Source: Candidatus Poribacteria bacterium (GTDB lineage Bacteria > Poribacteria > WGA-4E > GCA-2687025). Taken from it: a stretch of DNA of 64,000 nt. The notes beneath the pieces were generated by a model that ran no database searches, was not told where the DNA came from, and worked only from the letters and a program-made list of their open reading frames with translations. Below, piece by piece: positions 8,372-16,429 of the stretch (the first letter of the stretch is position 1; the number at the start of each line of letters is the position of its first letter). The DNA is taken from the NCBI GenBank assembly GCA_028818695.1, contig JAPPNK010000004.1, positions 137,888 through 201,887 of the forward strand, given 5' to 3'. A program made the translations under genes and the position numbers.

Positions 8372-9190
8372 TTATCTTGCGGCGCGCTGACGCTTCAGAT
8401 TGCCCCACAACGCAGCCGCTTTGCCGATCGGATCGACCGACTGCGGCTGTATCGATTCGGGAACCCAGTTGTTGAAGATTTCGAGCGCGACCTCGGCGCG
8501 GTTGAGGCCGTCATTGACGACCTGCATCCAGATGCCGACGCGCCCGCCCGTTGCGGCATTGTAGATGATGACGGGGTCGTATCCAAGAGGCCCGCTTCCA
8601 AAGACAACCTCTGCCTCCCATGCCGGGTCCGCCTCGATCTGACCAGGTTTGAAGGAGCGGTTGGAGGTGAAGTTGCCGAGGCTTGGGGCGTATTTTTTTC
8701 CGTCGGCAGTCGGCGCAATGGCGTTGCCGTCCGTCCACAGATCGAAGGTTGTGTCGGTGATGTTCTGGAGTCCAGGCGCCTCGTTCGCCCCACCTCCCAG
8801 AGTCACATAGAAGATGTAGTCGGCGGTGTTCATGACGAAGTTGCCGTCGTCGATAAACTCTTCAACCAGGGAGCCTTCAGGCTCGCCGTTTCCCGGCGCG
8901 TAGATGGTCTGGGGCGTGTACCCGAACAGCACAAGGCAGTCGACGTCGCCGTCCCCCGTGTTCTGTTCAACCCATTCGGCGACGCCGTCCAGGTTGTACG
9001 CTTTCGGGTTTTGGAACGATTTGACGCCTGCGATGATCGCGTCTCCGATCTCTTTCGCTTTGCCGACTGCGATCCATCCCACATTGTCGTAAAAGACAGC
9101 CATCTCTCCGGCGTTCGCTTGCGCTTTTTGTTCGCCGCATGTTGCCGCAAGCAGGAGCGCGGCGCAGACGCTGTAGATGATTTTGCGCAT
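8372..9190 (-). CDS. Secreted protein, paralogue B, with C-terminal SVDPxGK tag
   Basis: A 272-residue homologue of the next gene downstream. It has a signal peptide (IIYSVCAALLLAATCGEQKA); the Cys before G-E-Q may be a lipobox, although the core resembles an ordinary signal peptide. Conserved blocks: GEMAVFYDNVGWIA, NTGDGDVDCLVLFGYTPQT, IYAPGNGEPEG, NTADYIFYVTLGGGANE, EIFNNWVPES. The C-terminus is SVDPIGKAAALWGNLKRQR. ATG at 9190 follows GGAGG. The promoter TTGAAA-17-TATAGT lies upstream and carries the conserved upstream element. No known family is recognised. Confidence 0.8.
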   Translation of the reverse strand: MRKIIYSVCAALLLAATCGEQKAQANAGEMAVFYDNVGWIAVGKAKEIGDAIIAGVKSFQNPKAYNLDGVAEWVEQNTGDGDVDCLVLFGYTPQTIYAPGNGEPEGSLVEEFIDDGNFVMNTADYIFYVTLGGGANEAPGLQNITDTTFDLWTDGNAIAPTADGKKYAPSLGNFTSNRSFKPGQIEADPAWEAEVVFGSGPLGYDPVIIYNAATGGRVGIWMQVVNDGLNRAEVALEIFNNWVPESIQPQSVDPIGKAAALWGNLKRQRAAR

Positions 9191-9233
9191 TCTATCCTCC
9201 GTTGCATGTAGGCTCGCTATTTTAGTTAAATCG

Positions 9234-9299
9234 ACTATAGTATAAGCCGCCAAAAATTTCAAACCCCTGCCTCTAACCTCATGCGTAAAGTTGGGACAT
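9234..9299 (-). promoter_or_regulatory. Promoter of the tandem secreted-protein genes with conserved upstream element
   Basis: Reading the minus strand, TCCCAACT-N10-GGTTA (ending at 9274) is followed by 11 bases, TTGAAA (9262-9257), a 17-bp spacer and TATAGT (9239-9234). The leader before the ATG at 9190 would be about 37 nt. Confidence 0.65.
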
Positions 9300-9457
9300 C
9301 ATGACAAAAGAACCGCGGCGATCAGCGGAAAAGCCGCCGCCCCGACCGTCGCAAGCGGAAATGACGAGATGAGCGCGCGGGAACGGCGCCTGCTTTACAA
9401 TCGAGGCGAAATGCGAAGCAGATTGCCGTTTTAAAGAGCGTCCGCTGAGGCGCCAGG

Positions 9458-9486
9458 TTGCGCAGCGGAAACCGATGGAGTATAGT
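9458..9486 (+). promoter_or_regulatory. Promoter of the Sm-like / sulfatase operon
   Basis: TTGCGC (9458-9463), 17 bp, TATAGT (9481-9486). No TCCCAACT-N10-GGTCA copy lies upstream, so this promoter lacks the shared element. The rest of the 9300-9546 gap holds nothing else I can identify. Confidence 0.5.
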
Positions 9487-9546
9487 AAGCGCGCTTTGAA
9501 GGCAAGACTCGCGGAAAGGAGGAAGGCAGCCTCTGCCGCCTAAACC

Positions 9547-10299
9547 ATGAACGACCGACCAAAACGATACCGCTCCACGACCCGCGTTTGGACGCCTGAC
9601 AGATCGTCCACTTCACGCTCCCGCGCTGCCGGCGCGGAATCCTCATACCAATCCTCTTCCCGCCCGACCCGCTCCGCAAACGCGCGCCGATCCCCGCGCG
9701 GAAAACGCGCGCCCTATTCCGCCAAGGAGCGCCGAAAAAAACGCGAGGGGTTTGGACGACTCTATGTTGACAAGCAGATTCATCTTCAAACGCCGATGGT
9801 CTTCGAAACATACGACGGACCTGTCGAAGCGGTCATTGCGCGAAGACTCTGCTACGACCTAGACCTGGAAACGAACGGCGAAATCGAACGGCTCAACAAA
9901 CTGCCCATTAAGTACATGTATAAAAAGGCGGATGAAACAGCCGTCAAACGCGGCGCGCGGTATAACGAACGAGTGCGCGCCGAGCGTCTGAAACCGATCA
10001 AGGCGCGCGCCCAGCGCTTTCGCATCGACACGCGCCAGCTCGCCTTTGCCCGAAAAAAAGAACGGCTCATTCGCGTCACAATGCGCGGCGGAGAGGTGTT
10101 TGAGGGCTGGATCGACTGGTACAGCTATTTTGAGATCAAGATGCGTCTCGGCAAAAAATCGCCCTCCGTCGTCCTGTTTCGACATGCGGCGTACGCGTTT
10201 GAGATGGAAGGCGGAATGCCCTCCCGAAACAACCAACCGCGGCACAACCGAAGCGCCGCTTCCGACTACCGACCGCGAACCTACTACGGGCAGCGTTGA
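9547..10299 (+). CDS. Basic protein with a C-terminal Sm/Hfq-like domain
   Basis: A 250-residue, strongly basic protein. Residues 1-70 are Ser/Arg-rich and disordered. Residues about 172-220 (ERLIRVTMRGGEVFEGWID ... VVLFRHAAYAFEM) follow the Sm1/Sm2 pattern: strand, turn with G-x-x-F-x-G, and a closing strand containing FRHA, where Hfq has YKHA. A post-transcriptional RNA-binding role is inferred from this. Translation start is odd: an in-frame TAA at 9541 forces ATG 9547, yet AAGGAGG lies about 20 bases upstream with a small GGCAG/CTGCC hairpin between. It is followed by the sulfatase-like gene after 11 bp. Confidence 0.65.
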   Translation: MNDRPKRYRSTTRVWTPDRSSTSRSRAAGAESSYQSSSRPTRSANARRSPRGKRAPYSAKERRKKREGFGRLYVDKQIHLQTPMVFETYDGPVEAVIARRLCYDLDLETNGEIERLNKLPIKYMYKKADETAVKRGARYNERVRAERLKPIKARAQRFRIDTRQLAFARKKERLIRVTMRGGEVFEGWIDWYSYFEIKMRLGKKSPSVVLFRHAAYAFEMEGGMPSRNNQPRHNRSAASDYRPRTYYGQR

Positions 10300-10310
10300 A
10301 AGGAACCGAC

Positions 10311-11726
10311 ATGAGCGCAGACAAGCAAGAAACGAAGCGGCATTGGAACATCGTCGTTGTGGTGGCGGACACCTTCCGCTCCGGCTACATCGGAGCGTAC
10401 GGCAACGACTGGGTGCGAACGCCCAACCTAGACAAATTCGCCCGGCAAGGCGTCCGGTTCACGCGCGCCCATCCCGAATGCCTGCCGACCATCCCGACTC
10501 GGCGCACGCTCCACAGCGGACGCCGCGCCTTTCCGTTCAACGACTACAAGCCCGTTCCATGGGACAACGTCTACCTTCCCGGCTGGCAGCCGATGTCGCC
10601 CGACGAAACAACCGTCGCCGAGACGCTTGTCCGAAAGGGGTACCATACCGGCTTTTTTGGCGACGTTCCCCACTACTTTGTGCCGGGGATGAACTTCACG
10701 CGCGGCTTTCGTCAGTGGGAGTATGTGCGCGGGCAGGCGGAAGACCGGTACCGCGCCCCCGCCCATGCAGACGCGTCGCTGCTCTCCCGATACGAGGGCG
10801 GCGAGGGGCGCATCCGAGCGCATCTGGTGAATGTTCAACCTGAGCAGCCCGAAGAGACCTGGCCCACGGCGCGCACCTTCCGAAGCGCGATACGATTCAT
10901 TGAGCAGAACGCTGTCAACACGCCGTTTTATCTTTACGTCGACAGCTTCACCCCGCATGAGACCTGGGAAGCGCCGATCCATTACTACGATCTTTACGGA
11001 ACGCGCGAGCAGCGGGAGCCGATCTGCATCACGGTTCCATACGGGAGCGTCAAAGAAGGTTCCGTCATTGAACGGCAGCTGCCGAGCATACGCGCCAACT
11101 ACGCGGGCCTCTGCTCCTTGGTGGACGCATGGTTCGGGAAGCTGCTGGACGCGCTGGACCGCCTCGCCCTTGCCGATTCGACGCTTGTGTATTTTTTGAG
11201 CGACCACGGGACGAACTTTGCCGACAACGCCGACAGAGTGACGGGCAAACCGGCAAGCTACATGAACCGCGGGACGATGGACATTCCGCTCATCGCGCGC
11301 CATCCAGACGGCTGCGGCGCGGGAGAGACGGTCGATGAGCTGGTCTATACGGTCGATGTCCCGGCGACAACCTTTGATGCAACGGGATTGACCCCCGGCG
11401 GGGAAGTTCACGGACAGAGCCTGCTTCCGCTCATGGAGGGAAAGAGCGGCTTTGAGGCGCGGGAGTATCTCACCTGCCGATACGGCAATTTTGTCTGGCA
11501 CCGCGACGCCAAAACCTGGTATTTCAGCTCCGCAGACTTTTCAAATCCGCGCGTATACGACCTGGAAGCGGACGCCGGGCTGGAGCGCAACATCGCCGAG
11601 TCGGCGCCCGATCGAGTCAAGCTGGCGCAGGAGCGCATCTTGAAGGACGCCGGCGGGCGGATTCCGATCTATGCGCGCAAAGGCGGCACAGACGCCATCG
11701 GACGCCCCCAGTTTGTCGAGAGTTGA
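10311..11726 (+). CDS. Sulfatase-like hydrolase with Thr at the nucleophile position
   Basis: Alkaline-phosphatase superfamily protein of 471 residues with the sulfatase layout: metal site VVVADTFRSGYIGAYG near residue 20, a signature at 57-70 and a late metal site FLSDHGTNFAD. Sulfatases carry (C/S)-x-P-x-R, where Cys or Ser becomes formylglycine. Here the aligned residues are T60-I-P-T-R64 in LPTIPTRRTLHSG, so formylglycine cannot form. Thr is the nucleophile in related phosphodiesterases and phosphonate hydrolases, so phosphoester or phosphonate cleavage is possible. ATG at 10311 follows AAAGGA. The stop overlaps the NUDIX gene start. Confidence 0.85.
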   Translation: MSADKQETKRHWNIVVVVADTFRSGYIGAYGNDWVRTPNLDKFARQGVRFTRAHPECLPTIPTRRTLHSGRRAFPFNDYKPVPWDNVYLPGWQPMSPDETTVAETLVRKGYHTGFFGDVPHYFVPGMNFTRGFRQWEYVRGQAEDRYRAPAHADASLLSRYEGGEGRIRAHLVNVQPEQPEETWPTARTFRSAIRFIEQNAVNTPFYLYVDSFTPHETWEAPIHYYDLYGTREQREPICITVPYGSVKEGSVIERQLPSIRANYAGLCSLVDAWFGKLLDALDRLALADSTLVYFLSDHGTNFADNADRVTGKPASYMNRGTMDIPLIARHPDGCGAGETVDELVYTVDVPATTFDATGLTPGGEVHGQSLLPLMEGKSGFEAREYLTCRYGNFVWHRDAKTWYFSSADFSNPRVYDLEADAGLERNIAESAPDRVKLAQERILKDAGGRIPIYARKGGTDAIGRPQFVES

Positions 11727-12298
11727 GCCTGCCGGTCTTTTCGCGGGAGGCTCTTCGGCGGGTGGACGCGGCGGATTACCCCCGTCTGTTTTCAGAGGCG
11801 GACTGGGGAGTCGCGCGCGTCCGTTTTCAGCTCGGTTTAAAAGGCGTTCCGCGCAAGTTGATCGGATGCGTCAACGTCGCGGCGCAGATCGACGGGCGGT
11901 GGGTCGCCGTTCAATTTCAGGACGGGCGGTGGACAATGCCGGGCGGAACGAGGGAGCTGGGAGAGTCGTTGACAGCGGCGGCGCGGCGCGAGCTGATGGA
12001 AGAGGCGGGCTGCCGTCTCCGTCTGCCGCGTTTCTTTGGCGCATGGCGGTGCGAGTCGACGATGTCTCGTCCGCATCAGGCGCATGTGCCGCATCCAATG
12101 TTTTATCGGGCGGTTGCGTTGGCGGAGGGGCGGCTTCTCAGCCCGCCGACCAATCCGCCGGGGGCTGAACAGATTGCGCAGGTTCAAGCTTTCCCGCTTT
12201 CCAAGGCGGAGGCGGCTTTTCGCGGCGCGGGAAGAGGCGATCTGGCGGACCTTTACAGGCTCGCCGCATTTTTAGCGTCCGACGCCGACTCTGGTTAA
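11723..12298 (+). CDS. NUDIX hydrolase
   Basis: The 191-residue protein contains a complete Nudix box, G-x5-E-x7-REL-x-EE-x-G, in GGTRELGESLTAAAR followed by RELMEEAGC (about residues 74-96). This is the Mg-binding catalytic helix that hydrolyses nucleoside diphosphates linked to another moiety. TTG at 11723 overlaps the upstream stop. No better-placed ATG exists before the catalytic core; a GTG at 11762 is an alternative. It converges on polA with a 4-bp gap. Confidence 0.88.
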   Translation: MSLPVFSREALRRVDAADYPRLFSEADWGVARVRFQLGLKGVPRKLIGCVNVAAQIDGRWVAVQFQDGRWTMPGGTRELGESLTAAARRELMEEAGCRLRLPRFFGAWRCESTMSRPHQAHVPHPMFYRAVALAEGRLLSPPTNPPGAEQIAQVQAFPLSKAEAAFRGAGRGDLADLYRLAAFLASDADSG

Positions 12299-12302
12299 GC
12301 CG

Positions 12303-15044
12303 TCAATGCGCCTCTAGCCAGTTGTCCCCGACGCCCATCTCAACGACGATCGGGACGCTCACCGGGAGCGCTTCTGCCATTGCCTTCTCGATGAGCGGCT
12401 TCACAATCTCCTCCTCGCCGAGGCGCATATCGAACACCAGTTCGTCATGCACCTGCAGAAGCATGCGCGTTTCGAGACCGCGTTCGCTCATCTCGCGGTG
12501 TATTCGGCTCATGGCGATCTTGATCATGTCGGCGGCGGAGCCTTGTATTCGGCTGTTGATGGCGTTGCGTTCCGCCGCGCCGCGCTGCGTCGCGTTGGCG
12601 GAGTTGATGTCGCGCAGATACCGCCGCCGCCCCTTGATCGTTTCCACATACCCATGCTCTTTGGCGAATTCCACCGTCTCGTCCATATACCGCCGAATGC
12701 CCGGAAACTGCGCAAAGTAGTTGTCGATCAGCTCGCCCGCCTCTTTTTTCGGAGCGTTCAACCGCTGCGACAACCCAAACGCCGAGATGCCGTAGAGTAT
12801 GCCGAAGTTGACCATTTTCGCCTTGTCGCGCATCTCGCGCGTGACGCCGTCCAGATCGGTCGAATAGATGCGCGCGGCGGTCGAGGAGTGGATGTCCTCG
12901 CCGTTTTGAAACGCCGCAAGCATCGCTTCGTCCTGACTCAGCTCCGCCGCAAGCCGCAGCTCAATCTGCGAATAGTCCGCCGACAACAGCGCAAAATCGG
13001 GGGATCGCGGCACAAACGCCTTCCGTATCTCCTGACCTAACGGCGTTCGAACCGGTATGTTTTGAAGATTCGGACCGCTTGACTGCATGCGCCCCGTCGC
13101 CGTGACCGCCTGCTCATAATGCGTGTGAACTCGACCTGTGTTCTTGTCCACCGTGTGCGGCAGCGTGTCGACATAAACCGACTTCAGCTTCAGCGCCTCC
13201 CGATACTCCAGTATCTGCCGGACAATCTCATGCTGCGGCGCAAGGCGCGAGAGGATCCGCTCGCTTGTCTGGTATTGACCCGTGCGGGTGCGCTTGGCGT
13301 TCTCGACGATCTTCATTTTTCCAAAAAGAACCTCGCCGACCTGTTTGGGCGAGTTCATGTTGAAATTTTCCCCCGCCAGATCGTAGATGCGCGCCTCCGA
13401 TTCCCTAATCTGAACCCCAAGCTTCTCCGACAGCCGCTCCAAAACGGAGGCGTCCAGCCGTATTCCTTCCTTCTCCATCGACGCGAGAACGGCGACAAGC
13501 GGGCATTCCACCTCATAAAACACCTGCTCCTGCTTCATCTCTTTCAGGCGCGGCTCCAGCGCACCGCGCAGCTGAAGCGCGATGTCCGCGTCCTCAACGG
13601 CATACTCTTTCACCTGCTCAACAGGCACCTCGCGCATCGATTTCTGCTTAGAGCCGCGCTCTCCGATGAGAGTTGAGATGGAAACAGGCTTATACCCCAG
13701 CAGCGCCTCCGACAGATAATCCATGCTTCGCCGCAACTCCGGCGTCGCCAGATGAGCCGCCAGCATCGTGTCGAACACAGGACCGCGCACCTCCATGCCA
13801 TGCCACGCCAGGACGCTCATGTCGTATTTCAGGTTATGCCCGATCTTTTGTATCCGATCGCTTTGAAAAAACGGGCGCAGCTGCTCTAAGATTGGCACGT
13901 ATTCGTCTCGTTCATGCGGAAACGGCATATACGCGCCCGTTTTCGGCTCCATCGAAAAGGCGGCTCCGACGATGTCGCAGCGGCGCGCGTTCAGCCCCGT
14001 CGTTTCCAGGTCGAAGCAGACGGCGTCCGCTTTCATGATGCGTTCGATGAGCGCCGCGCGTTTTTCCTCCGTGTCCGCGAGCTCGTACGCATGCTCAACC
14101 TCGTCGATCGTTTTAGTGGGCGGAGCCTCTTCTTCAACTGCGGCTTCAAAATCGTCCCCAAACATGCGCTTGCCGAGCGTCCGAAACTCCACTTCCACAA
14201 ACAGCTGCTTGAGCCGCTCCTTGTCGATCTCCCGCCGCTCCAGCGCCTTTAGGCTGGTCTCGACAGGCGCCTCCCGGTCGATTGTGACAAGCGTTTTGGA
14301 GAGCCGCGCTTTTTCGGCGTGTGTCTCGACATTCTCTTTCTGCTTGCCTTTCAGCTGGTCGACATTCTCCAGCAGCCCTTCAACAGAGCCGTAGAGGCCA
14401 ATCAGTTTCTGCGCTGTCTTGATGCCGATGCCGGGGACGCCGGGGACGTTGTCGCTGGAGTCGCCCATGAGCGCCAGCATGTCGCGCACCTGATCGGAGC
14501 GTTCGATTGCCCATTTCTCGCGCACCTCCGCTTTGCCGACGATGTCGTATCCGCCGCCGCCCCATCTCGGTTTATAAACAAAAACGCGGTCGGAGACCAT
14601 CTGCTCAAAATCTTTGTCGGGGGTGACCATGTAGGTCTCAAAGTTCTCTTTTTCAGCTCTCGCGGCAAGCGTCCCGATCACATCGTCCGCCTCATAGCCC
14701 GGCATCTTCAAAATCGGTATGCGGTAACTTTCAAACAGGCGGTCAATATACGGCAGCTCCATCTCCAGATTTTCCGGCATATTCTCCCTGTGCGCCTTAT
14801 ACTCTTCATACATCTCATGCCGATGGGTCGGCTCCGGCGTGTCCATGGCGACAGCGATATGCGTCGGATTCTCCTTGTCAAGAATATGCTGAATCGTGTT
14901 GGCGCAGACGAACAGGGCGGAGGTGTACAAGCCGGTGGAGGCGCGGCGCTCCCTGTTTTTCATCGCATGAAATCCGCGGTAGATCAACGCCATCCCGTCG
15001 ATCAAAAAGAGACGCCCGGCGGAAGAATGTTCGGATTCGCTCAT
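12303..15044 (-). CDS. polA: DNA polymerase I
   Basis: Full-length (913 residues), three domains. The 5'-3' exonuclease at 1-290 has LFLIDGMALIYRGFHAM and MGDSSDNVPGVPGIGIKTA. The 3'-5' proofreading domain at about 320-520 retains its motifs: CFDLETTGLN (DxE), GHNLKYDMSVL and YAVEDADIAL (YxxxD). The polymerase domain at 550-913 has DYSQIELRLAA (motif A), AKMVNFGILYGIS (O helix, Phe as in E. coli) and VHDELVF (motif C). The enzyme processes Okazaki fragments and repairs DNA. All catalytic carboxylates are present, so proofreading should be active. The ATG has only a weak AGAAAG ribosome-binding site. Confidence 0.97.
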   Translation of the reverse strand: MSESEHSSAGRLFLIDGMALIYRGFHAMKNRERRASTGLYTSALFVCANTIQHILDKENPTHIAVAMDTPEPTHRHEMYEEYKAHRENMPENLEMELPYIDRLFESYRIPILKMPGYEADDVIGTLAARAEKENFETYMVTPDKDFEQMVSDRVFVYKPRWGGGGYDIVGKAEVREKWAIERSDQVRDMLALMGDSSDNVPGVPGIGIKTAQKLIGLYGSVEGLLENVDQLKGKQKENVETHAEKARLSKTLVTIDREAPVETSLKALERREIDKERLKQLFVEVEFRTLGKRMFGDDFEAAVEEEAPPTKTIDEVEHAYELADTEEKRAALIERIMKADAVCFDLETTGLNARRCDIVGAAFSMEPKTGAYMPFPHERDEYVPILEQLRPFFQSDRIQKIGHNLKYDMSVLAWHGMEVRGPVFDTMLAAHLATPELRRSMDYLSEALLGYKPVSISTLIGERGSKQKSMREVPVEQVKEYAVEDADIALQLRGALEPRLKEMKQEQVFYEVECPLVAVLASMEKEGIRLDASVLERLSEKLGVQIRESEARIYDLAGENFNMNSPKQVGEVLFGKMKIVENAKRTRTGQYQTSERILSRLAPQHEIVRQILEYREALKLKSVYVDTLPHTVDKNTGRVHTHYEQAVTATGRMQSSGPNLQNIPVRTPLGQEIRKAFVPRSPDFALLSADYSQIELRLAAELSQDEAMLAAFQNGEDIHSSTAARIYSTDLDGVTREMRDKAKMVNFGILYGISAFGLSQRLNAPKKEAGELIDNYFAQFPGIRRYMDETVEFAKEHGYVETIKGRRRYLRDINSANATQRGAAERNAINSRIQGSAADMIKIAMSRIHREMSERGLETRMLLQVHDELVFDMRLGEEEIVKPLIEKAMAEALPVSVPIVVEMGVGDNWLEAH

Positions 15045-15132
15045 AGTTCGCTTTCTGAGTCATGTTCTGGACAGAGATTTGCAACGCGCAATATGTATAG
15101 AAACGAAGCCGAAGGCGGCGTTGTTTCAGCGC

Positions 15133-15903
15133 TTACTGATACGGGAAGGGCTGCCAGACCAGCTCCGCCGGCGCATTCAGCGATTCGACATAGCGCGCCG
15201 TTTCAGCTGTCGGGGCAATTTCGTTCAACGAATGCGCGTCCGTTCCAAAGGCGATCATCGTTCCGCGCTCTATGCAGAGGCGGTAGAACCGGTCCAGGCT
15301 GCCGCCCGCCGTCTCCAAAGCCCCCGCGTTCAGCTCAACCGCCACCTCCCGCTCGCGCATGCGGTCAAGCGTCTCGGCGAGCCGCTTCTGGTCTAACGCC
15401 TCCATCATGTCGTTGGAAAGCTGGGCGAGTCGGTCCGGCTCCATTCGATACACGCGCGGAGAGAGGCGGAACGGATGCGCGACGACATCGGTCGCCGGGT
15501 TGTTGGCGGCGGATTCAAACATATACAGCTCATGGTCTGCCAGCAGGCGCGGCTCTAAGCTGATGGGGCGGTCAACCCCTCGGATATGGTAATGGTTCGG
15601 CGCCATGAGAACATACTCAAAGAGTCCCGCAACATTGGCGTGTATGGAGGCGCTGCGGTGGCTCAGCAGGTACGCTTCGACGCCAAGGCATGCCTGTATA
15701 GAGCGCTCGAGGGCGGCTTGCGCCAGCTCCTCCCGCAGGCTCTTGATGCGCAGGCTGTTCAGTTCGAAGCTGTAGCAATGGTCGGAGACGCCGATACGGG
15801 TCAGCCCCGCCTCTTCGGCGGCGTTCAAAACCGCCTCGAAGGTCATATTGCGGTCGGCGCATGGGGAGTAGCGGGTGTGTATATGGTAGTTGGCGGTTAG
15901 CAT
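15133..15903 (-). CDS. PHP-domain phosphatase, histidinol-phosphatase-like
   Basis: A 256-residue PHP-domain metalloenzyme. The metal ligands are visible: YHIHTRYSPCAD (motif 1), GVSDHCYSF (motif 2), VAHPFRLSP (motif 3), VELNAGALE and FGTDAHSLNE (motif 4). The length and motifs fit HisK-type histidinol-phosphate phosphatases, but related PHP proteins hydrolyse other phosphoesters, and no his genes are nearby. It starts 26 bp after rqcP and is probably transcribed with it. Confidence 0.8.
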   Translation of the reverse strand: MLTANYHIHTRYSPCADRNMTFEAVLNAAEEAGLTRIGVSDHCYSFELNSLRIKSLREELAQAALERSIQACLGVEAYLLSHRSASIHANVAGLFEYVLMAPNHYHIRGVDRPISLEPRLLADHELYMFESAANNPATDVVAHPFRLSPRVYRMEPDRLAQLSNDMMEALDQKRLAETLDRMREREVAVELNAGALETAGGSLDRFYRLCIERGTMIAFGTDAHSLNEIAPTAETARYVESLNAPAELVWQPFPYQ

Positions 15904-15929
15904 ATCCGTCTCGCGCGCATGTTCCTAGT

Positions 15930-16232
15930 TTACCGGCGTTTTGCGTTGTCTGCAGTTGTCTGGTTCGGGTTGCCGTTCGTTTTTTTAGAAAGGATGCGGC
16001 ATAGGGTTTCCGCCTCCTCTTTTCGGATGCCTCGGTTCGGGATGCGGGCGATCTCGCACAGGATCGACTCGCCGCGTCCGAAAGAAAGGGCGAGCTGATC
16101 TCCGACGGCGACCTTCCTGCCGGGTTTGGCGGGCTGCCCGTTGAGCCGTACGCGTCCGGCGCTGCATAGCTTGGCGGCGATCGCTCTGCGTTTCACCAGC
16201 CTGCTTGTTTGTAGGAATTTATCGAGTCTCAT
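15930..16232 (-). CDS. rqcP: S4-domain RNA-binding protein, RqcP/Hsp15-like
   Basis: The 100-residue protein is a single S4 domain: MRLDKFLQTSRLVKRRAIA, LCSAGRVRLNGQPAKPGRKV and GDQLALSF. This matches RqcP (YabO), which binds stalled 50S-tRNA complexes and supports alanine tailing in ribosome-associated quality control, rather than proteobacterial Hsp15. ATG at 16232 is chosen because the S4 domain begins there; an in-frame upstream extension lacks family similarity. No rqcH lies in the window. Confidence 0.85.
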   Translation of the reverse strand: MRLDKFLQTSRLVKRRAIAAKLCSAGRVRLNGQPAKPGRKVAVGDQLALSFGRGESILCEIARIPNRGIRKEEAETLCRILSKKTNGNPNQTTADNAKRR

Positions 16233-16308
16233 TGTCCGCGCGCCGAATCCACAACACCAGTCCAAATAGGAGGCTGCCAGGCAGTCTTTAACCTATGATG
16301 CGGGCCTA

Positions 16309-16323
16309 GAACGCAAAGCGTTC
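16309..16323 (-). other. Small hairpin in the rqcP leader
   Basis: GAACGC and GCGTTC pair perfectly around a three-base loop within the untranslated leader of rqcP, about 75 nt before its start. There is no poly-T tract after it, so it is not a terminator. Role unknown. Confidence 0.35.
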
Positions 16324-16343
16324 CGCCCAGCCGCCCCGCATAT

Positions 16344-16421
16344 AATATACACGTTCCCGCGCATGTTTACAATAGAAAACATCTGATCTTAAGGCTTTAG
16401 TTGGCGCATGTCGGCATGCGA
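16344..16421 (-). promoter_or_regulatory. rqcP promoter with conserved upstream element
   Basis: On the minus strand: GCCAACT-N10-GATCA (ending at 16384), 11 bases, TTGTAA (16372-16367), 17-bp spacer, TATATT (16349-16344). The predicted leader to the ATG at 16232 is about 105 nt. Confidence 0.65.
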
Positions 16422-16429
16422 GCTCAGAA

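Noticed and set aside
14319-15563. 414-codon plus-strand frame opposite polA and the PHP gene
   Set aside because: Antisense shadow; polA motifs on the minus strand are complete and the frame spans two genes.
16309-16323. Hairpin GAACGC-AAA-GCGTTC as a terminator
   Set aside because: It is short, lacks a T-run on either strand and lies inside the predicted rqcP leader.
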